Notes under the pieces: model-generated | Told to the model about the DNA's origin: nothing | The model's database searches: none | What the model saw: only the letters and a program-made list of their open reading frames with translations | Shown: positions 1 to 11,998 of the stretch, piece by piece | Layout: every line of letters begins with the position of its first letter | Numbering within the stretch: position 1 is the stretch's first letter | Assembly (NCBI GenBank): GCA_950295325.1 | Contig: OX485805.1 | Span: 21,067,501-21,131,500, forward strand | Direction of reading: 5' to 3' | Source: Polytrichum commune | Lineage: Eukaryota; Streptophyta; Polytrichopsida; Polytrichales; Polytrichaceae | Length of the DNA stretch: 64,000 nt | Translations under genes and position numbers: made by a program

Positions 1-276
1 TCGACTCGAGTTTGATTTTCTCAAAAACCAAGCAACGTATGTTTTGTGTTCATTATAATTGCTCAATATTGAAAACTCCACACAACTTGAAATTTTCTTT
101 GTATAGAATATAAGACAATGGAACAAGCATTGAACATCACAAATAGTCTAGTGAGATTTAGTTGGCAAGAATCAAACACAAAGTTAAAGTTATAGGAGAT
201 AGGTTCGACCAGACCCAAAATAAGATGGCTGCCACAAATCCCACAAGAGTTTGAGTGGCTTCTCCCATGTAACTAA

Positions 277-788
277 GGGCCGCTTCACACACAAGACTGA
301 AGGCCCGTGACCATTGTAATCTAAGAGCTCTCATTGGTTGAAAGGGCAGAGACCGTCCAAGTTCACTTCACACACGAAGGTGAAGGCGTAAAAGGTCCAA
401 AGAAGACTTCATAGATGAAAAGTCTACATGGAGTCCTACATGGCGGACTATGGATAAGGTTATGGAAGACTGTGTTTTTTTTTTAGTAGGACAAATTTCA
501 AGACAGATCGCATGGCAGATTCTAGAACATATTCCATGATAGATTCCAGGACAGGTAAACACTACCAAGTAATTTTCTTAAATTGGTAGAGTTTGAAACA
601 TATTATACTAAACCAAATCCTCCCCTCTTTTGGTCTCGCAACATGGTCCATTTTCACTTCACACTATGCTTAGGGCCCGTGACTACATAAAACGGCTTTC
701 CTAACACTCATGGTACGGCCTTTGGATGAGAGTCAAGAGTCCTCACCATTTCAAGGTCACGGCTTTTGGCTCATGTGTGAAGTGGCCC
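277..788. mobile_element. Tourist-like (PIF/Harbinger-type) MITE, copy 1
   Basis: A 512-bp noncoding element. The left end reads GGGCCGCTTCACACAC and the right end, reverse-complemented, reads GGGCCACTTCACACAT; the similarity of the arms runs on to a shared GTGACC about 35 bases in. TAA stands immediately outside both ends (274-276 and 789-791). A GGGCC terminus with a TAA/TTA duplication is the Tourist/PIF-Harbinger signature. There is no transposase, so it would depend on a Harbinger transposase elsewhere. A second copy with matching ends lies at 11499-11995. Confidence 0.82.
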
Positions 789-791
789 TAA

Positions 792-3700
792 GTACCTCTC
801 AAAGTGCACACATCTTAGGGTCAATGTATTATATTGCATAATCACAGATTTCCATTCCCTTGGCACACCTCTCAAAAATCCTAGAGTGCATTCGGTATGG
901 AATTGAGTCACTACTTAAGTCCTTGCTTCTTAAGAAGTTGTTTTTCTAATAATATTTTTTTTAATAATAAAAACTAAAAAGCATGCAACATATGCATCCC
1001 TATAGTATTCAAGACTTACATTTGGACAAATGTTGCAATGCAACCAATATTATCATAGAGACTAAACTTGCGATCTTACATTTTATATGAGATGATAATA
1101 CGTGGTCTTACATAAAGGCAACACACATCTTAAACCAAGAAACAAAGGTTTTTGCCATATATGTGGTAGCCGTATGATGGGTTTAGGGTTTAGGGTTTAG
1201 GGTTTAGGCAGTGGGATCATATTGTTCACATGTTGAACATTGTCATAATCAATGTGTACTTATTATAAAAGATTGGAGGGTGTTGATTTTAGCGTTCTCT
1301 ACTTTAGATTGCATACCTTGAAAAATGTTTTTTCTTGTTCCCAAAGATCCAAGTGAATAAAGAATGATCACATATATGATGACCTCCTAACTCATGTTGT
1401 TTGTTTGTTTGTTTGTTTTTGGTTTTGTTAGTTCAAATGTGTTTCTTTTTCTGGGGTTCTCAATTAAGTTGCCTACACATAGGATGCCATCTCCCCACCT
1501 CACCATGTGTTTATTGTTTGATGATTAAAATTTTGTGTTCAAAGGTCTAACTTCTTCAGACTAGCAAACAAAGTTTTGAACAAAGTAGGGTCAATGGGCT
1601 CAAATTCATGTTCAAAACAAGACCCACATTCATATTCCTTTTCTTTTCTTTTCTTTTCTTTTCTCATACTATCAAAGTGACCTTTTGCAGGTGCCTCCAA
1701 ATCCTCCATATCCACCCTTAGAATGTACATGTCCCCAACCATTGACATTATTTCTCAAATTTTTGCAATTACTTCTTTGTAAATGGAGAATAACACCCTT
1801 ACTAAAGAAGGCAATTTCTTGGTGAGGATGCACTTGCCCAAATATGTAATCATAAATAAGACCACAACAATTGTTTTGCCCCTAAGGCATCTCCATTATC
1901 ACCACCACATGTTCCTCCAATTCTTATTACAAAGTAGTAGTGGAGGAGCTTGTCAAGTATTATATGGAGGGATATTGAGATTATAGTGGGGGAGGCTCCA
2001 CTGCCACAACATCAGTTCTTACTCTAGATGTGATACTAAAATCCAAAAACATGTGAAAATAATAATGTACATGTGTTAACATTGAGACAACATACATGTG
2101 AAAATGAAAATTGAACTTGAAATGTCATGATTAAAACACTTTCTACCATGGAAAGAAGTTTTGATTAGGGTAGTGGACCCTCTATACTTGTATACATCAA
2201 ATATAGCATATTCTTTAGTTTGTTTCTCTAAGTTTACCATGACCAAATGTGATGGGATGCGGTGTTGTGTTCGTTGCATCTCGGTTGCCTCTAGCGCAGT
2301 GTTGGAAGGAGATACGATAACAACTATGGAGATGGTCTACTTTTGCAAAAGTGAGGTGAGCATGCTTACTTTTGGGCATTGAATCAAGAACACACTATTT
2401 GTATACCAAACATAGTTTACCATGGTGACCTATAATGCATTCACCTTTACATGAGTATGTTAGCACATGCTTATCCATGTTGCCTCATGTTAGTGCATAG
2501 TGTTACCTCATGTAATATCACTAGCAACTTGGACTCGTATCATTCCCGCATGTTGCACCCTTGCATGTGAATTAATATCCAAGTCATCCCTAAGCACATG
2601 CATTCATTTACCCATACTAGTATGTTAAACATGTTCATGTGAACTAATATCTAAGCTATCCCATTATGTAAGTTCATGCAATCATTTGCCACCCAAGCTC
2701 ATGTGTATTTGACATGTGCATCTATGTCCATGCTCATGCGCCTCCCAATCCCCCAGGTTTTCTCCATTATTCCCACATTTTGCTATCATAGTCTCCCCCC
2801 CCCCCCCCCCCAGCCCCCACCTTTCCACCTCATTCCATTTTTCTTTGCCCACATGTTTGTTTTGGTGGGGATTCTCTTGCATGTGAAACATATTCTTAGG
2901 ATTCTATTTTTCAATTTCTAGTTTTTTAGGTAAGAATGGTGGGGCAATGGCCTCACCACCACGTCTTCCATTGTATATAGATTTCCTCGATGATGCAATA
3001 CTGACAATGTTTCATAATTATGATGTTACAATGTAATGGTGTTTTGTGTCAAGGGTGGCTTAAACCCCAAAGCCTTAACACGGAGCCCTATGGGACCTTT
3101 GAGCTTAAAGCCATAATAGTGGTTGACTGGGTGACCTTCCTAATACTCTATTCCTGGTGCACCCTACCATCTTTGGTCCACCCAATCATAGTGGGGCATA
3201 AGATATTTCCCACTGCCGGTGGTGGAACCTAGACGCTTCCTCTCGAGGGAGATGTGTGTGGGTTGGATTGTTTGCGCCCATTCAAGGTCTTCACCTTTTA
3301 AATGAGGCCATAGTCCTCAAGAAACCTCAATTTTTTGGCGATGCTTGTTCTTGGATTACAAGATTTTGACCGACTTCAAATGAAGCATCATCATAATCCA
3401 TGCCAATGATAAAATCATAGGTAATATTTCTTTCTTTTTGTTAGGTTTAGTGTTCACATTAGCTCCTTAAATGTTCAAAGATGATAAAGAACAAGGTGGA
3501 GGTTTATTTGGGTGTTCCCTATGGCACTCCCTTTTGGAGGATGTTGTGCGAAATACCAAAATACACTTTCACCTTGTTCTTTAGTATTTAGTTTTCTAAA
3601 TGATATTTCATCATCTCCGTCAAGAAATACGTGGTTAGGATGACAACTTTAAGATGGAAATGATGTGGATTTTAATCTTTCCCTTGCACATGCACCCATA

Positions 3701-4534
3701 GATTATTATTATTATTATTATTATTAAATTTTTGGTACACTTGAAAGACGATTCATTGCATGATAGTGCCCAAATTCAAATATTATGTTCACACAATGAT
3801 TTCCCTTTCTAAGCACCTTCAATTCTTCTTGATTTTTTATTATTATTAATTTCTCCACAAATGTAAAACAACAAAACATTGAATGTGGTAGTTAATTACG
3901 AGGTGTCTTCATCCAAAGTGACAATTTTCAAGCTGGCTCTCTATTCCTTGCTTTTGGGTGTCTACAAATAGAAATGATTATTATTCCACGATATTGGTGG
4001 ATGAAATATCCCAAAATCTATAACCCTAAACCTAGATGAAGTTGCCGACGTTTAGATGATAGCCCTCAAAGTTGGATGAAATTTTTGTACTCATCATCCA
4101 TCTGCAAAGGTTGTAGCCGATGCTTCTCTCCCAAAAAGTTGCAATAGAAATGACAAGTGTTTCAAGGCGACCGCCGCACGGCCATGGGGGATGTTTCGCC
4201 CGCCTTGAAATGCGAATACACTTTCAACCCATCATGGGAAACTTAACTTTAATTTGCGTTGTTGGCCGCTATGAATAGAATAGTTGTGCTTGAAGGACAA
4301 CAACAATTCACACTTTTGACTCACTTACCTAGGGATTCACACATGTCATTCATCCTAGGAATGGGTGCCTTCTCATACTAATGTCATGTCCTACTTTCCC
4401 CACGCGATACCCCGAGTGTTTGTTATGGGTCAAGCACCAAGTAAGTATCTATATCTATTTCGCAAAAAGTGCACGTAGAATAACATATACACACAACAAA
4501 TACAATACCATATAGCTTCCTAGGAACCGTGTAT
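792..4534. other. Intergenic stretch with microsatellites, no gene seen
   Basis: Short frames here are not conserved-looking and have no recognisable domain. The stretch holds the telomere-type run at 1179-1208, a (TTTG)n run near 1396-1418, a (TTTTC)n run at 1637-1664, 17 C in a row at 2795-2811 and an (ATT)n run at 3702-3726. The bases around 2946-2990 resemble those around 10021-10065 (CTCACCACCACG and flanks), so part of it is a low-grade dispersed repeat. Confidence 0.6.
1179..1208 (+). repeat. Interstitial telomere-type repeat (TTTAGGG, about four units)
   Basis: Three complete TTTAGGG units and a partial fourth follow a GGG. TTTAGGG is the common telomere unit of green plants. This is a short internal tract with ordinary sequence on both sides, so it is not a chromosome end. 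Such tracts arise from break repair or telomerase action at internal sites, and similar short tracts also occur in plant promoters as telo boxes. Confidence 0.85.
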
Positions 4535-4772
4535 AAGCTTTGGAGCTTGGGGTCATGGCGTCTATGTAAACTCATACATTGTGGATGAAGGGGCTGTAGT
4601 AAAAACAAGTCCCCTACAAAGGTGAGGGTCGGTTCAGTCCGGGATTTTTGATACCCTCTTCGGAGTCGAATGATCTAACAATAGTTGTTTAAAGACTATA
4701 AAATAATTTGTTGCGTTCTTGCCTTACTAGCAGATGAGTTTATGTAGATGTTACAAATCCTAGTCTAAGCTT
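4535..4772. mobile_element. Small inverted-repeat element, family E, copy 1
   Basis: A roughly 240-bp noncoding unit that begins and ends with AAGCTT. The left arm contains GTCTATGTAAACTCAT and the right arm reads as its diverged reverse complement (ATGAGTTTATGTAGATGT). Related copies lie at 9548-9788 and 53711-53975 with the same arms and similar length. A second left-arm-like stretch (GATGTCTACATGAACTCAT) follows directly at about 4773-4795, suggesting a partial tandem copy. I could not assign a target duplication or superfamily. Confidence 0.55.
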
Positions 4773-4795
4773 CGTGATGTCTACATGAACTCATG

Positions 4796-6216
4796 GGTGC
4801 AAGCATGAAAGTGCTCCGGTATCTTAAAACCGTCTTTTTTTGGGTCAAACACCTAGAAGTAGTAGCAAAATGTTATTGGTGTATGGTTGATACATCCAAC
4901 TTAACTAGTCCACACGGAATACAAGGTTGAAGAATTGACAAAAATATAAATTGAACTTTTATTATGATTTGGACCACATCAAAATGTTCATGCTTGTGAC
5001 TTGTCGGGGACACAAGCCACTCTAATTTCCTACTTTCAAATTTAGCACGAAACACTTAGTCATTCAAAGGGGAGTTACTATAGGATAAAAAATGTAACTA
5101 ACGTGTAAGTATATTTGAAAATATGACTAACATGTAAATATTGGCGGTTGGAATTGTCCAAAATTCATCATGATTTCAAATATACTTAAAATCTTAGTGA
5201 TATCAATTTTAACGTCTATGATATTTTCCTTCTACATTATTTTCACATTTATACTAGATAGTATGTTCACATCTATGTTATTTCCACATCCCCACTATTT
5301 ATCATCAACATTTCTAGTATGTAAGAATTCTCAAGAAATAGTTATAACTGACATTTTTTAACATATGTTGTTCACTAATGTAAGTGGGCTGAATTTGGTT
5401 AGTGATCATAAAAGGATACCTATATTTCATTGTTACATGATTAGGTGTGGGTTTAAGAATGCACACTTGAACAACATGTGTTCAAAAGGAATACACTACA
5501 ACATAGTATTCATGAAAATGTCACATTCACATGCAGAGATTTTTTTTCAAATGCCAAGATAGTTTTTAGTTTTGTGGAGTGCACTCCAACTTTGGAAAAA
5601 TTTACATTTTAAAACTAATTTTGTATGGTCACCTACGGTACAAGTTCATAGAGTAAAGAAGAAGTCTTTTTATATCATGAATGCTATGTTCTAATTACTA
5701 TCAAGAGTGTATGAAGAACATAACATTCATGATGTTCAAAGACTCTTTCCCTTGTTATCACTTGCACATGCTATTAGCATTTTGTAAATACATCCACATG
5801 TAGTTTGTAAAAGTTGCCTCCAAAGGTCAATTCAAGCCGGCGTTCCTTGCATTCAAGAAAACAACAATTATGGTATTTTTGTGTGCCATGTGAAGTTTTC
5901 ACAACTACCATGTTTATATGTTCAAGAGTTGTCAACTAATCTAAGTTCATTATCCAACATAATTGGGAAGATCTATATGTTTATCAGACAAGAAGCAAAA
6001 CCTTCACATTGATAATGTGTAATATATTTATATGAGCTCTAAAATCTATGAGAAAAATAGCTACATACACAATTTAGATGTCTTTGTTTGTCTCACACTA
6101 CATGTGTATTCCATATCCTATAAGAAGGGGGGTGCAAATCTAAGAGTGTTCATTTAAGATGCATTGACCTTTATGTCTAACACATGTTTTGAATATATCA
6201 ACTTCCAAGAAGGAGC
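4796..6216. other. AT-rich noncoding stretch with dispersed-repeat fragments
   Basis: No gene recognised. Two pieces recur elsewhere. Bases 5395-5480 and 6085-6170 resemble parts of dispersed family D (copies near 8150-8650, 35340-35626 and 61684-62004). Bases 5808-5925, with AAGCCGGCGTTCCTTGCATT, resemble 16492-16606. The short frames at 5170-5562 are low-complexity and AT-driven. Confidence 0.5.
5808..5925 (+). repeat. Short dispersed repeat, family F, copy 1
   Basis: About 110 bases share order and wording with 16492-16606: a stretch like CCAAAGGTCAATTCAAGCC, then TTCCTTGCATTC, then GTGCCATGTGA and GTTTTCA. Similarity is obvious by eye with scattered substitutions. No termini or coding content were found, so its class is unknown. 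Confidence 0.55.
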
Positions 6217-6590
6217 ATTAGAGTAGAGGCGCCCCTAACTGATCACTTCAGAGATTGTGCGCCAAATTTGGAAAAGTATAATATCCCGTGTAGCAAGAAA
6301 GAAGAAAGGAGGATTGTAAAGGTTTTGGTAATTTTATGCCTAAAATTGAAATCAATGTGAAAATTTGAAGCCAAAAGTTGGCCCAAATATATTACCAATG
6401 TCTAGAGTATGCCATACCTGCTTATTTTAACCACTCATTCCTCCTCACTTTAGCACTCAAAAACATGACATGTGTCGTGGCATTATTCAATATGACTTGG
6501 TCTAAATTCAGTCCCAACCTGATCGAAATTGTGGTACTCTATAAATTGCCGATGAAGTCCTCATTGAGAATAAGCGCCTCTACTCTAGTT
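6217..6590. mobile_element. Putative MITE with GAGTAGAGGCGC inverted ends
   Basis: AGAGTAGAGGCGC at 6220-6232 recurs as its exact reverse complement near 6573-6586, giving a unit of about 370 bp with inverted ends. Similarity of the arms fades after about 15 bases. A 119-codon frame overlaps the right half but has no recognisable domain and crosses the arm, so I treat it as chance. No clear target duplication could be fixed. Confidence 0.5.
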
Positions 6591-9547
6591 ATGATACGTT
6601 ATGCATTGAATCATTCAATATGGTATTTAAGGTGGAGAGGTCTATTATGGATACCTTACCTAAAGCGACCACCAATGAGTGAGGGTTGGTTTACACATGT
6701 GACCAAAGGTTGGGAGATTTTTTTAAAAATAATTTAAATATATATCGTGGTCATCTTGTGATGTGCACTTTGACATTAGAACTTTAAAAAAAAAACTCAA
6801 TAGCATACATGTAGTGAATCTTATAATTTAAGTATTCAATGTTGAATTTGAACCAAATGTAAATTACAGTGGACATTTGGGAGATTTTTTCACTTCATAG
6901 AAAACACAAATAATGTGCCACACCTCATTTCAAATTTTGGACTACAAACACTTCACTTGCACCAAAGCCAACACCAACATACACAACAAATCATAGTTAT
7001 TTGCAAAGCTCCTCAAAGGTGGCCCAAACAAGGAATTCGGTGCCCCTGTGCAACATTTATGTATCAAGTCATCAAGAGCTCATTAAACCATAATAAGTCG
7101 GAGCCTAATTTTCAAAACATAGGTGACATTTGGACCTCCTCTTGAAATCCATATTTTTTTTGAGACAATTTTAGCTTTTAAAATATGGTATGACCAATGA
7201 TTCCCACATTTTTAAATCCATGATTGACTTATGCAAAGCTAGATTGGCCCATTGATCCTTGTATGACAAGCTAGAAAATCAATGTCTTTATAACTTGATC
7301 CCACTCGCAGAGCATGTTTATACAAGCCTTAATAAAACTCACAAAAATTTACGCATTAGCTCTGAAACTTGTCTTTTAGATCACTTACCAAAAGATTCAC
7401 TTGCGAACTTTACTAATAACATTTATAACACCCTCCAATATTTGGAAAATAACACACACACACACACACACATTCTCATGTTGGAACTAGAGTCCATATG
7501 TCACATTGCAATGCCCATGTTGGGGGAGAGGGTGGTTGCCACATTATAGTTGAAATAAGAAATGACGTGTGTGCATCATCCCTAGACCAATACCCTATTT
7601 CCAAAGTCTTAGGCCACAAAAAGGATATACACACAAACTTATAGGTAAGATGTACTCTCAAGTATTTACATAAGTTGGAAAAGATGATAAACAATGAAAT
7701 GCTTTTTACACATATACCCTAGAAAGATGATGTCTATAACCCTCAATATAAGCTTAGAACTCTTATTACATTAGGAATAGCCTTGTATATCTACGAAATG
7801 AGGAACACCAATACGTTGTAGCTAGGTGTAAAATTGTATTTCGTCCTCTTAAATAACATCTCTTTTGTGCATCCAAGTGGATAGGTATACAATCAATACC
7901 AATCAACCTCCATGTGCTTGGACTCGATATACATATGGTTCAAGATGCAAGTGTAAGAAGTGCGTCATGCCACAAGTGCCTATGAGCTTTAGCAACTTTT
8001 GTTGGGAAATTTTCACAAGCAATCAATGAACCATTGACTTCAATGGACCTTGGTGCGGCAAAGCAAAAACATCATGCAATATTTGTTCACATCCATTGAA
8101 TCTCCTTCCAATCTTCCATCACCATAACAAAGGATGAGCATATTCTAAGGCTTTGTATTGCCACACATAGTGCTCGACACAAGTTTGTATGCGGGATGTC
8201 TACGTGGAGACCCATTTTGGCCTTATGCATTTATATATAGGCACTTGACATTTGATTTTGTAAAGCATAATTTCAACATAATAATTTGGACATCTATAAT
8301 TAGGTGTCTAGATTATGTAGTTAGGTGTGAATCTAAGAATGGACATCAGAAAGACATTTGTTCAAAAGAGATTGGCCTCTGCGTTCAATAAATGATAACC
8401 ATTCCAGGTTCAATGATTAGCATGATGTTCTATTCTTTTTGTTGAGGGGAGGGGCTAATGTGTGACCACTTCATAAGCACGGGAACCTTCACCTTGATGA
8501 TGGATAAGATATTCATTTGGGCACTGAAAGATACGAGATAAATGGTTATGGACATTATTTGGATTTGGTAATCATCTTGCACTAAGTGTGTGTTTCATAT
8601 ACTACAAGAAGTGGGTGTAGAGAGAAATGTATACAAATGACACACGTCTACATTATTATAGAACTTCATGAGCACTTTGAGTTCCTTCTAAGAGTTGTTT
8701 GAAATTTGAAGAGTCTCTTCATCCTCTTAGTGTGAGTTTATGGAAACCTCTCCAACATTTATGGTATTGGGCTCAGTACGGGAGTCAAAGGAAAAGCTTG
8801 AGAACCTGATAACCTGCGTTTCATTCATGAAGGCTAGAGATTACAAATTGTGTCGAATTTTGGTAGCATGGAGAGAAATGGGAAAAGGCCCGTATATATA
8901 CCATAGGACATAACGAAAGTTCGATATGTAAATACTAGATGAATTGTTGTTGTTGTTGTCGTCGTCTTTTGATTTTGTTTTTTGGGTGCAAGATTCTTTT
9001 AGACTAGGATCTAATGCGATAATCATAGGTGAATTCAAGGGTTAAGGTGCCAGTTGCAGTGGAGACGTTGGAATTAAAAGGTGGTTGAGATTGCCTCCAT
9101 GAATTATGTTTATACTCTTGATGGTTGTCATGGGACCAAATTGTCCCCGGGGGGGGGGGGGGGGAGGGGGTGTTGTTTGGGCAATGACTGAATGAATGAA
9201 TGAATGAGATAAATTTTAAAGTACAAATTATACAAACTTAATAGTGTATAGTGTCGTGCAACATAAATGTCTTAATTGTCTATACTCCTCTTGACATGTC
9301 AAGAAGTATATTTGTTGTACTTATAAGTTGGCTAAAAAATTATTATATGTAAATTTACCTCCCCCCCCCCACCAACCACAAATTAAATACCCTCTGATCG
9401 TATGTGTATTAACTTCAAAGCTAGGTGACCTCCTAGGGGTCTAGTGGGGTTAAGTTGGGATGGGTCTACTACAAACCTACAAGGGGGACATTATTATGAA
9501 AACCCATACTTGGATGCCATGAATCCTAAGTCCCTAAAGTTTGGTTC
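6591..9547. other. Noncoding stretch with CA repeat, G and C runs and a family D copy
   Basis: No gene recognised. It includes a (CA)n run at about 7452-7471, a family D dispersed-repeat copy at about 8150-8650, 16 G in a row at 9149-9164, a short (TGAA)n run near 9188-9206 and 10 C at 9361-9370. The frames at 7259-7549 and 8158-8391 contain microsatellite or family D sequence and are not credible genes. Confidence 0.55.
8150..8650 (+). repeat. Dispersed repeat family D, partial copy
   Basis: Shared blocks with 35340-35626 and 61684-62004 occur in the same order: a GTTAGGTGTGAATC-like start, then TTCAAAAGAGATTGG, then TAATCATCTTGCACTAA, then AAGAAGTGGGTGTAGAGAG. No coding capacity was seen. 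The family is useful because two younger insertions elsewhere in the window (35627-37120 and 62005-62449) landed in its copies. Confidence 0.5.
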
Positions 9548-9788
9548 AAGCTTTATGATGTTTGTGTAAACTTGTTCATTGTGGATGAAGGACCTCTAAT
9601 ATTTATGTCTAAAAAAACAAAAATCTTGTAAAATAAGGATTGTTTCATTTCCAATTGAGTTCAGTTGGAATGAATTGAAGTCTTACATGATATTTTTGAA
9701 GTCAAATATTGTTAAATATAACAAAGAAAAATGTTATAGAATAGTTTCACCTTCCTTATGGATGAACTTGTCTAGACACCACAAAGCT
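9548..9788. mobile_element. Small inverted-repeat element, family E, copy 2
   Basis: The left arm starts AAGCTTTATGATGTTTGTG and continues AAACTTGTTCATTGTGGATG. The right arm (GGATGAACTTGTCTAGACAC, then CACAAAGCT) is its diverged reverse complement. Length and layout match the copies at 4535-4772 and 53711-53975. Noncoding; transposase source unknown. Confidence 0.55.
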
Positions 9789-10671
9789 GAGATTTCATAT
9801 TTGAATGACGTATAGTTTGGTATGTCCGTGTAATATCAAATCTATTATAGTAGTGGTTCCAATTTGTTGTTGAAAATTTTGAAGACCATGTGGACTGTAC
9901 ATTGGAAGGATAAAATTCCACTTAGGTTTCCATGTAAGCTCCCTAGCTCGAACCAGTGCCATCCCAGCCCTTCACATATGTGGTCCCCCCCCCCCCCCCT
10001 CTGTATTTCCGGAACATTGGGGCAACAACCTCACCACCACCACGTTCTTCATTGTACATAGATTGTTCCACAAAAGAGCAAAAAATCTTACAAAATGGTC
10101 AATGGATGAACAACCAAATACATGTTTTGGATAAGTTACAACTCCCAACACAATGTTGTAATTCTTCTAGGTGTCATGGGCAAATAATGTTTCCAAGTTT
10201 TATCAATCTTTCTTGTTGGTACCTAAATGCCCACCAATAGGTCAAAGTGTCTATTGGACCCAAAAAGGAACACATTCCATTACCGTAATGAGAAGACACA
10301 AGTTGTGTTTGCCAAGACATATTGAGAGGTCACTATTTCAATTACACTACACTAGATGAGACAAAAAGTGCACGGAGAACTTTGTGTGTCGAAATTCGGG
10401 AGGGAACTCGAGATGCAAGACAATAACATCTACAATTTAAATTTGAAGATGTCCACGTTTAGGTTCTCAATCTCGTTATGCTTTAACACTAGACCATTTT
10501 AAAGACATTGTCAAGGTTGTTGTGTTTAGCATTGCAACTGCGATAAAGGACTAAATAGATCGCATCAAAGTTGAATGTTGTTTTAGGTGATTATGATTTC
10601 TATTCATAGATTAAAATCATTTGATATACCATTCATTTTACATACTTATAAATGCTCCAATACTATTACTT
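9789..10671. other. Noncoding stretch with C run, no gene seen
   Basis: Contains 15 C in a row at 9985-9999. The short frames at 9864-10359 run through the homopolymer or end quickly, and none shows a domain. Nothing else supportable was found. Confidence 0.5.
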
Positions 10672-11320
10672 AATAATACCACGGGTAGATCACTCTAAGG
10701 CATTTTTGTGCACCACGTGCGGCTGGGGGTTTTTTTTTGTTTTGGGGCTATTTACCTTCAAGGGATGAATTAAAGCCTCCCTATAATTACTTAAATTTAA
10801 AAAATGGCCCATTTGTTTGCACCCTTCCATTACTTATATTGTCCAAGTCATTGCAATTTTTTGTACTCTATATTCCTTTTAAGTAATAAAAACTAATCTG
10901 CTTCCTAACGCAATTGATGAGTGTTGAGGGAAAGCATGGAAACAAAGAAGGGTACAAACAGTAATACCATTGAAACAGAGTTATGAAGAAAATACATTGG
11001 AGGCCATAGCAAAGTAATACCATTGCAAACACTATTATGATGAAAACACATAGGAGATGCCAACACAAACACCACATAGGACGTGCCAGCAACATACCTT
11101 CTAGGATCCTTATCTTCAACCCCTATATTAATTTTACAAAAAATAATGGCCCATGTTTTATGTCCATCTAACTTACTTATAATGGGATTGTCTACATTTA
11201 ATGGCCCCTTCATTATTTGGAATTCCTTTATAATTTTTATTTCAAATGATTTTAATCCTCTCTATATTATGCCGCACGTCATTTTCAAAATGCACTAAGT
11301 GATCTACCCGTGAATAATAC
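10672..11320. mobile_element. Non-autonomous DNA transposon with 8-bp target duplication, copy A
   Basis: The element proper is 10680-11312 (633 bp), flanked by perfect 8-bp duplications AATAATAC at 10672-10679 and 11313-11320. Its ends are inverted: CACGGGTAGATCACT on the left and AGTGATCTACCCGTG on the right, with similarity continuing through GCATTTT to ACGTGCGGC about 40 bases in. No transposase frame is credible; the 83- and 102-codon frames are accidental. An 8-bp duplication with ends starting CA fits hAT-type elements, although P- and KDZ-type elements also make about 8 bp. A second copy in inverted orientation lies at 27172-27730. Confidence 0.9.
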
Positions 11321-11495
11321 ATGAATAAGGATATTTGGGTTTTGTTTTGGACAATGATATAAATAACCCAAATTGAGGCATCTATGTTATCCAATAAAAC
11401 TGCTCGGAGCCCATAATGGCATTTTCATCATTTCTTAAGACTTGGATTATAGACAAATTGGGTTAATGAAAGAAACAATCCATCCTACAAACTAC

Positions 11496-11998
11496 TAAGG
11501 GCCACTTTACACACAAGCCAAGAACCGTGACCATGAAATTGTCACAACCCGAAAGAAAGTGTCCAAAGGCCGTCCCAAGACACCTCCACAATCATGTAGT
11601 GTGGTCACGGATCCTCAAGTGTAGTGTGAAGCCATATGTGACCGGGTCCTCAACCAAATGCTATTTGAATGAATTTCTATTCATGTGGATCCTCACACAT
11701 GACAAAATAGAATAAACCAACGGTTGTAAGCATTGGGAGTGTCATGGTCTCCCGGTTTTGTGCTCGGCATACCTCCAAGAGGCGATTTTTGAAAATAGTC
11801 CTGGTGAGCATGAAACATGATCCATTTGATGGCATGTAGGAATCCATGTAGACTTTACATCAACCTTGCATTCACATACTCTATTGGTCCCTCAAGCGTA
11901 GTGTGAAGCAAACTTGGACCGGCTCCACCTTTTCCACCAATGAGAGTGCTTCAAGTGTAATGGTCACGGGCTCTCAGTCTCGTGTGTGAAGTGGCTAA
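11496..11998. mobile_element. Tourist-like (PIF/Harbinger-type) MITE, copy 2
   Basis: The element is 11499-11995, flanked by TAA at 11496-11498 and 11996-11998. Its left end GGGCCACTTTACACACAAG matches copy 1 (277-788), and the right end mirrors it (TCGTGTGTGAAGTGGC), lacking the last two bases of the expected terminus. Internal GTGACC/GGTCAC stretches are shared too. It has the same orientation and nearly the same length as copy 1 (497 versus 512 bp). Noncoding. Confidence 0.8.

Noticed and set aside
1-10. TCGACTCGAG at the window start as vector or adaptor sequence
   Set aside because: It holds an XhoI site, but ten bases at a window edge are not evidence of a linker, and the sequence continues like the rest.
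6378-6737. A 119-codon plus-strand frame
   Set aside because: It crosses the right arm of a putative MITE and has no domain or codon signal.
10868-11213. Overlapping 83- and 102-codon minus-strand frames
   Set aside because: They fall inside the inverted-end transposon copy A, and the equivalent reading is broken in copy B.
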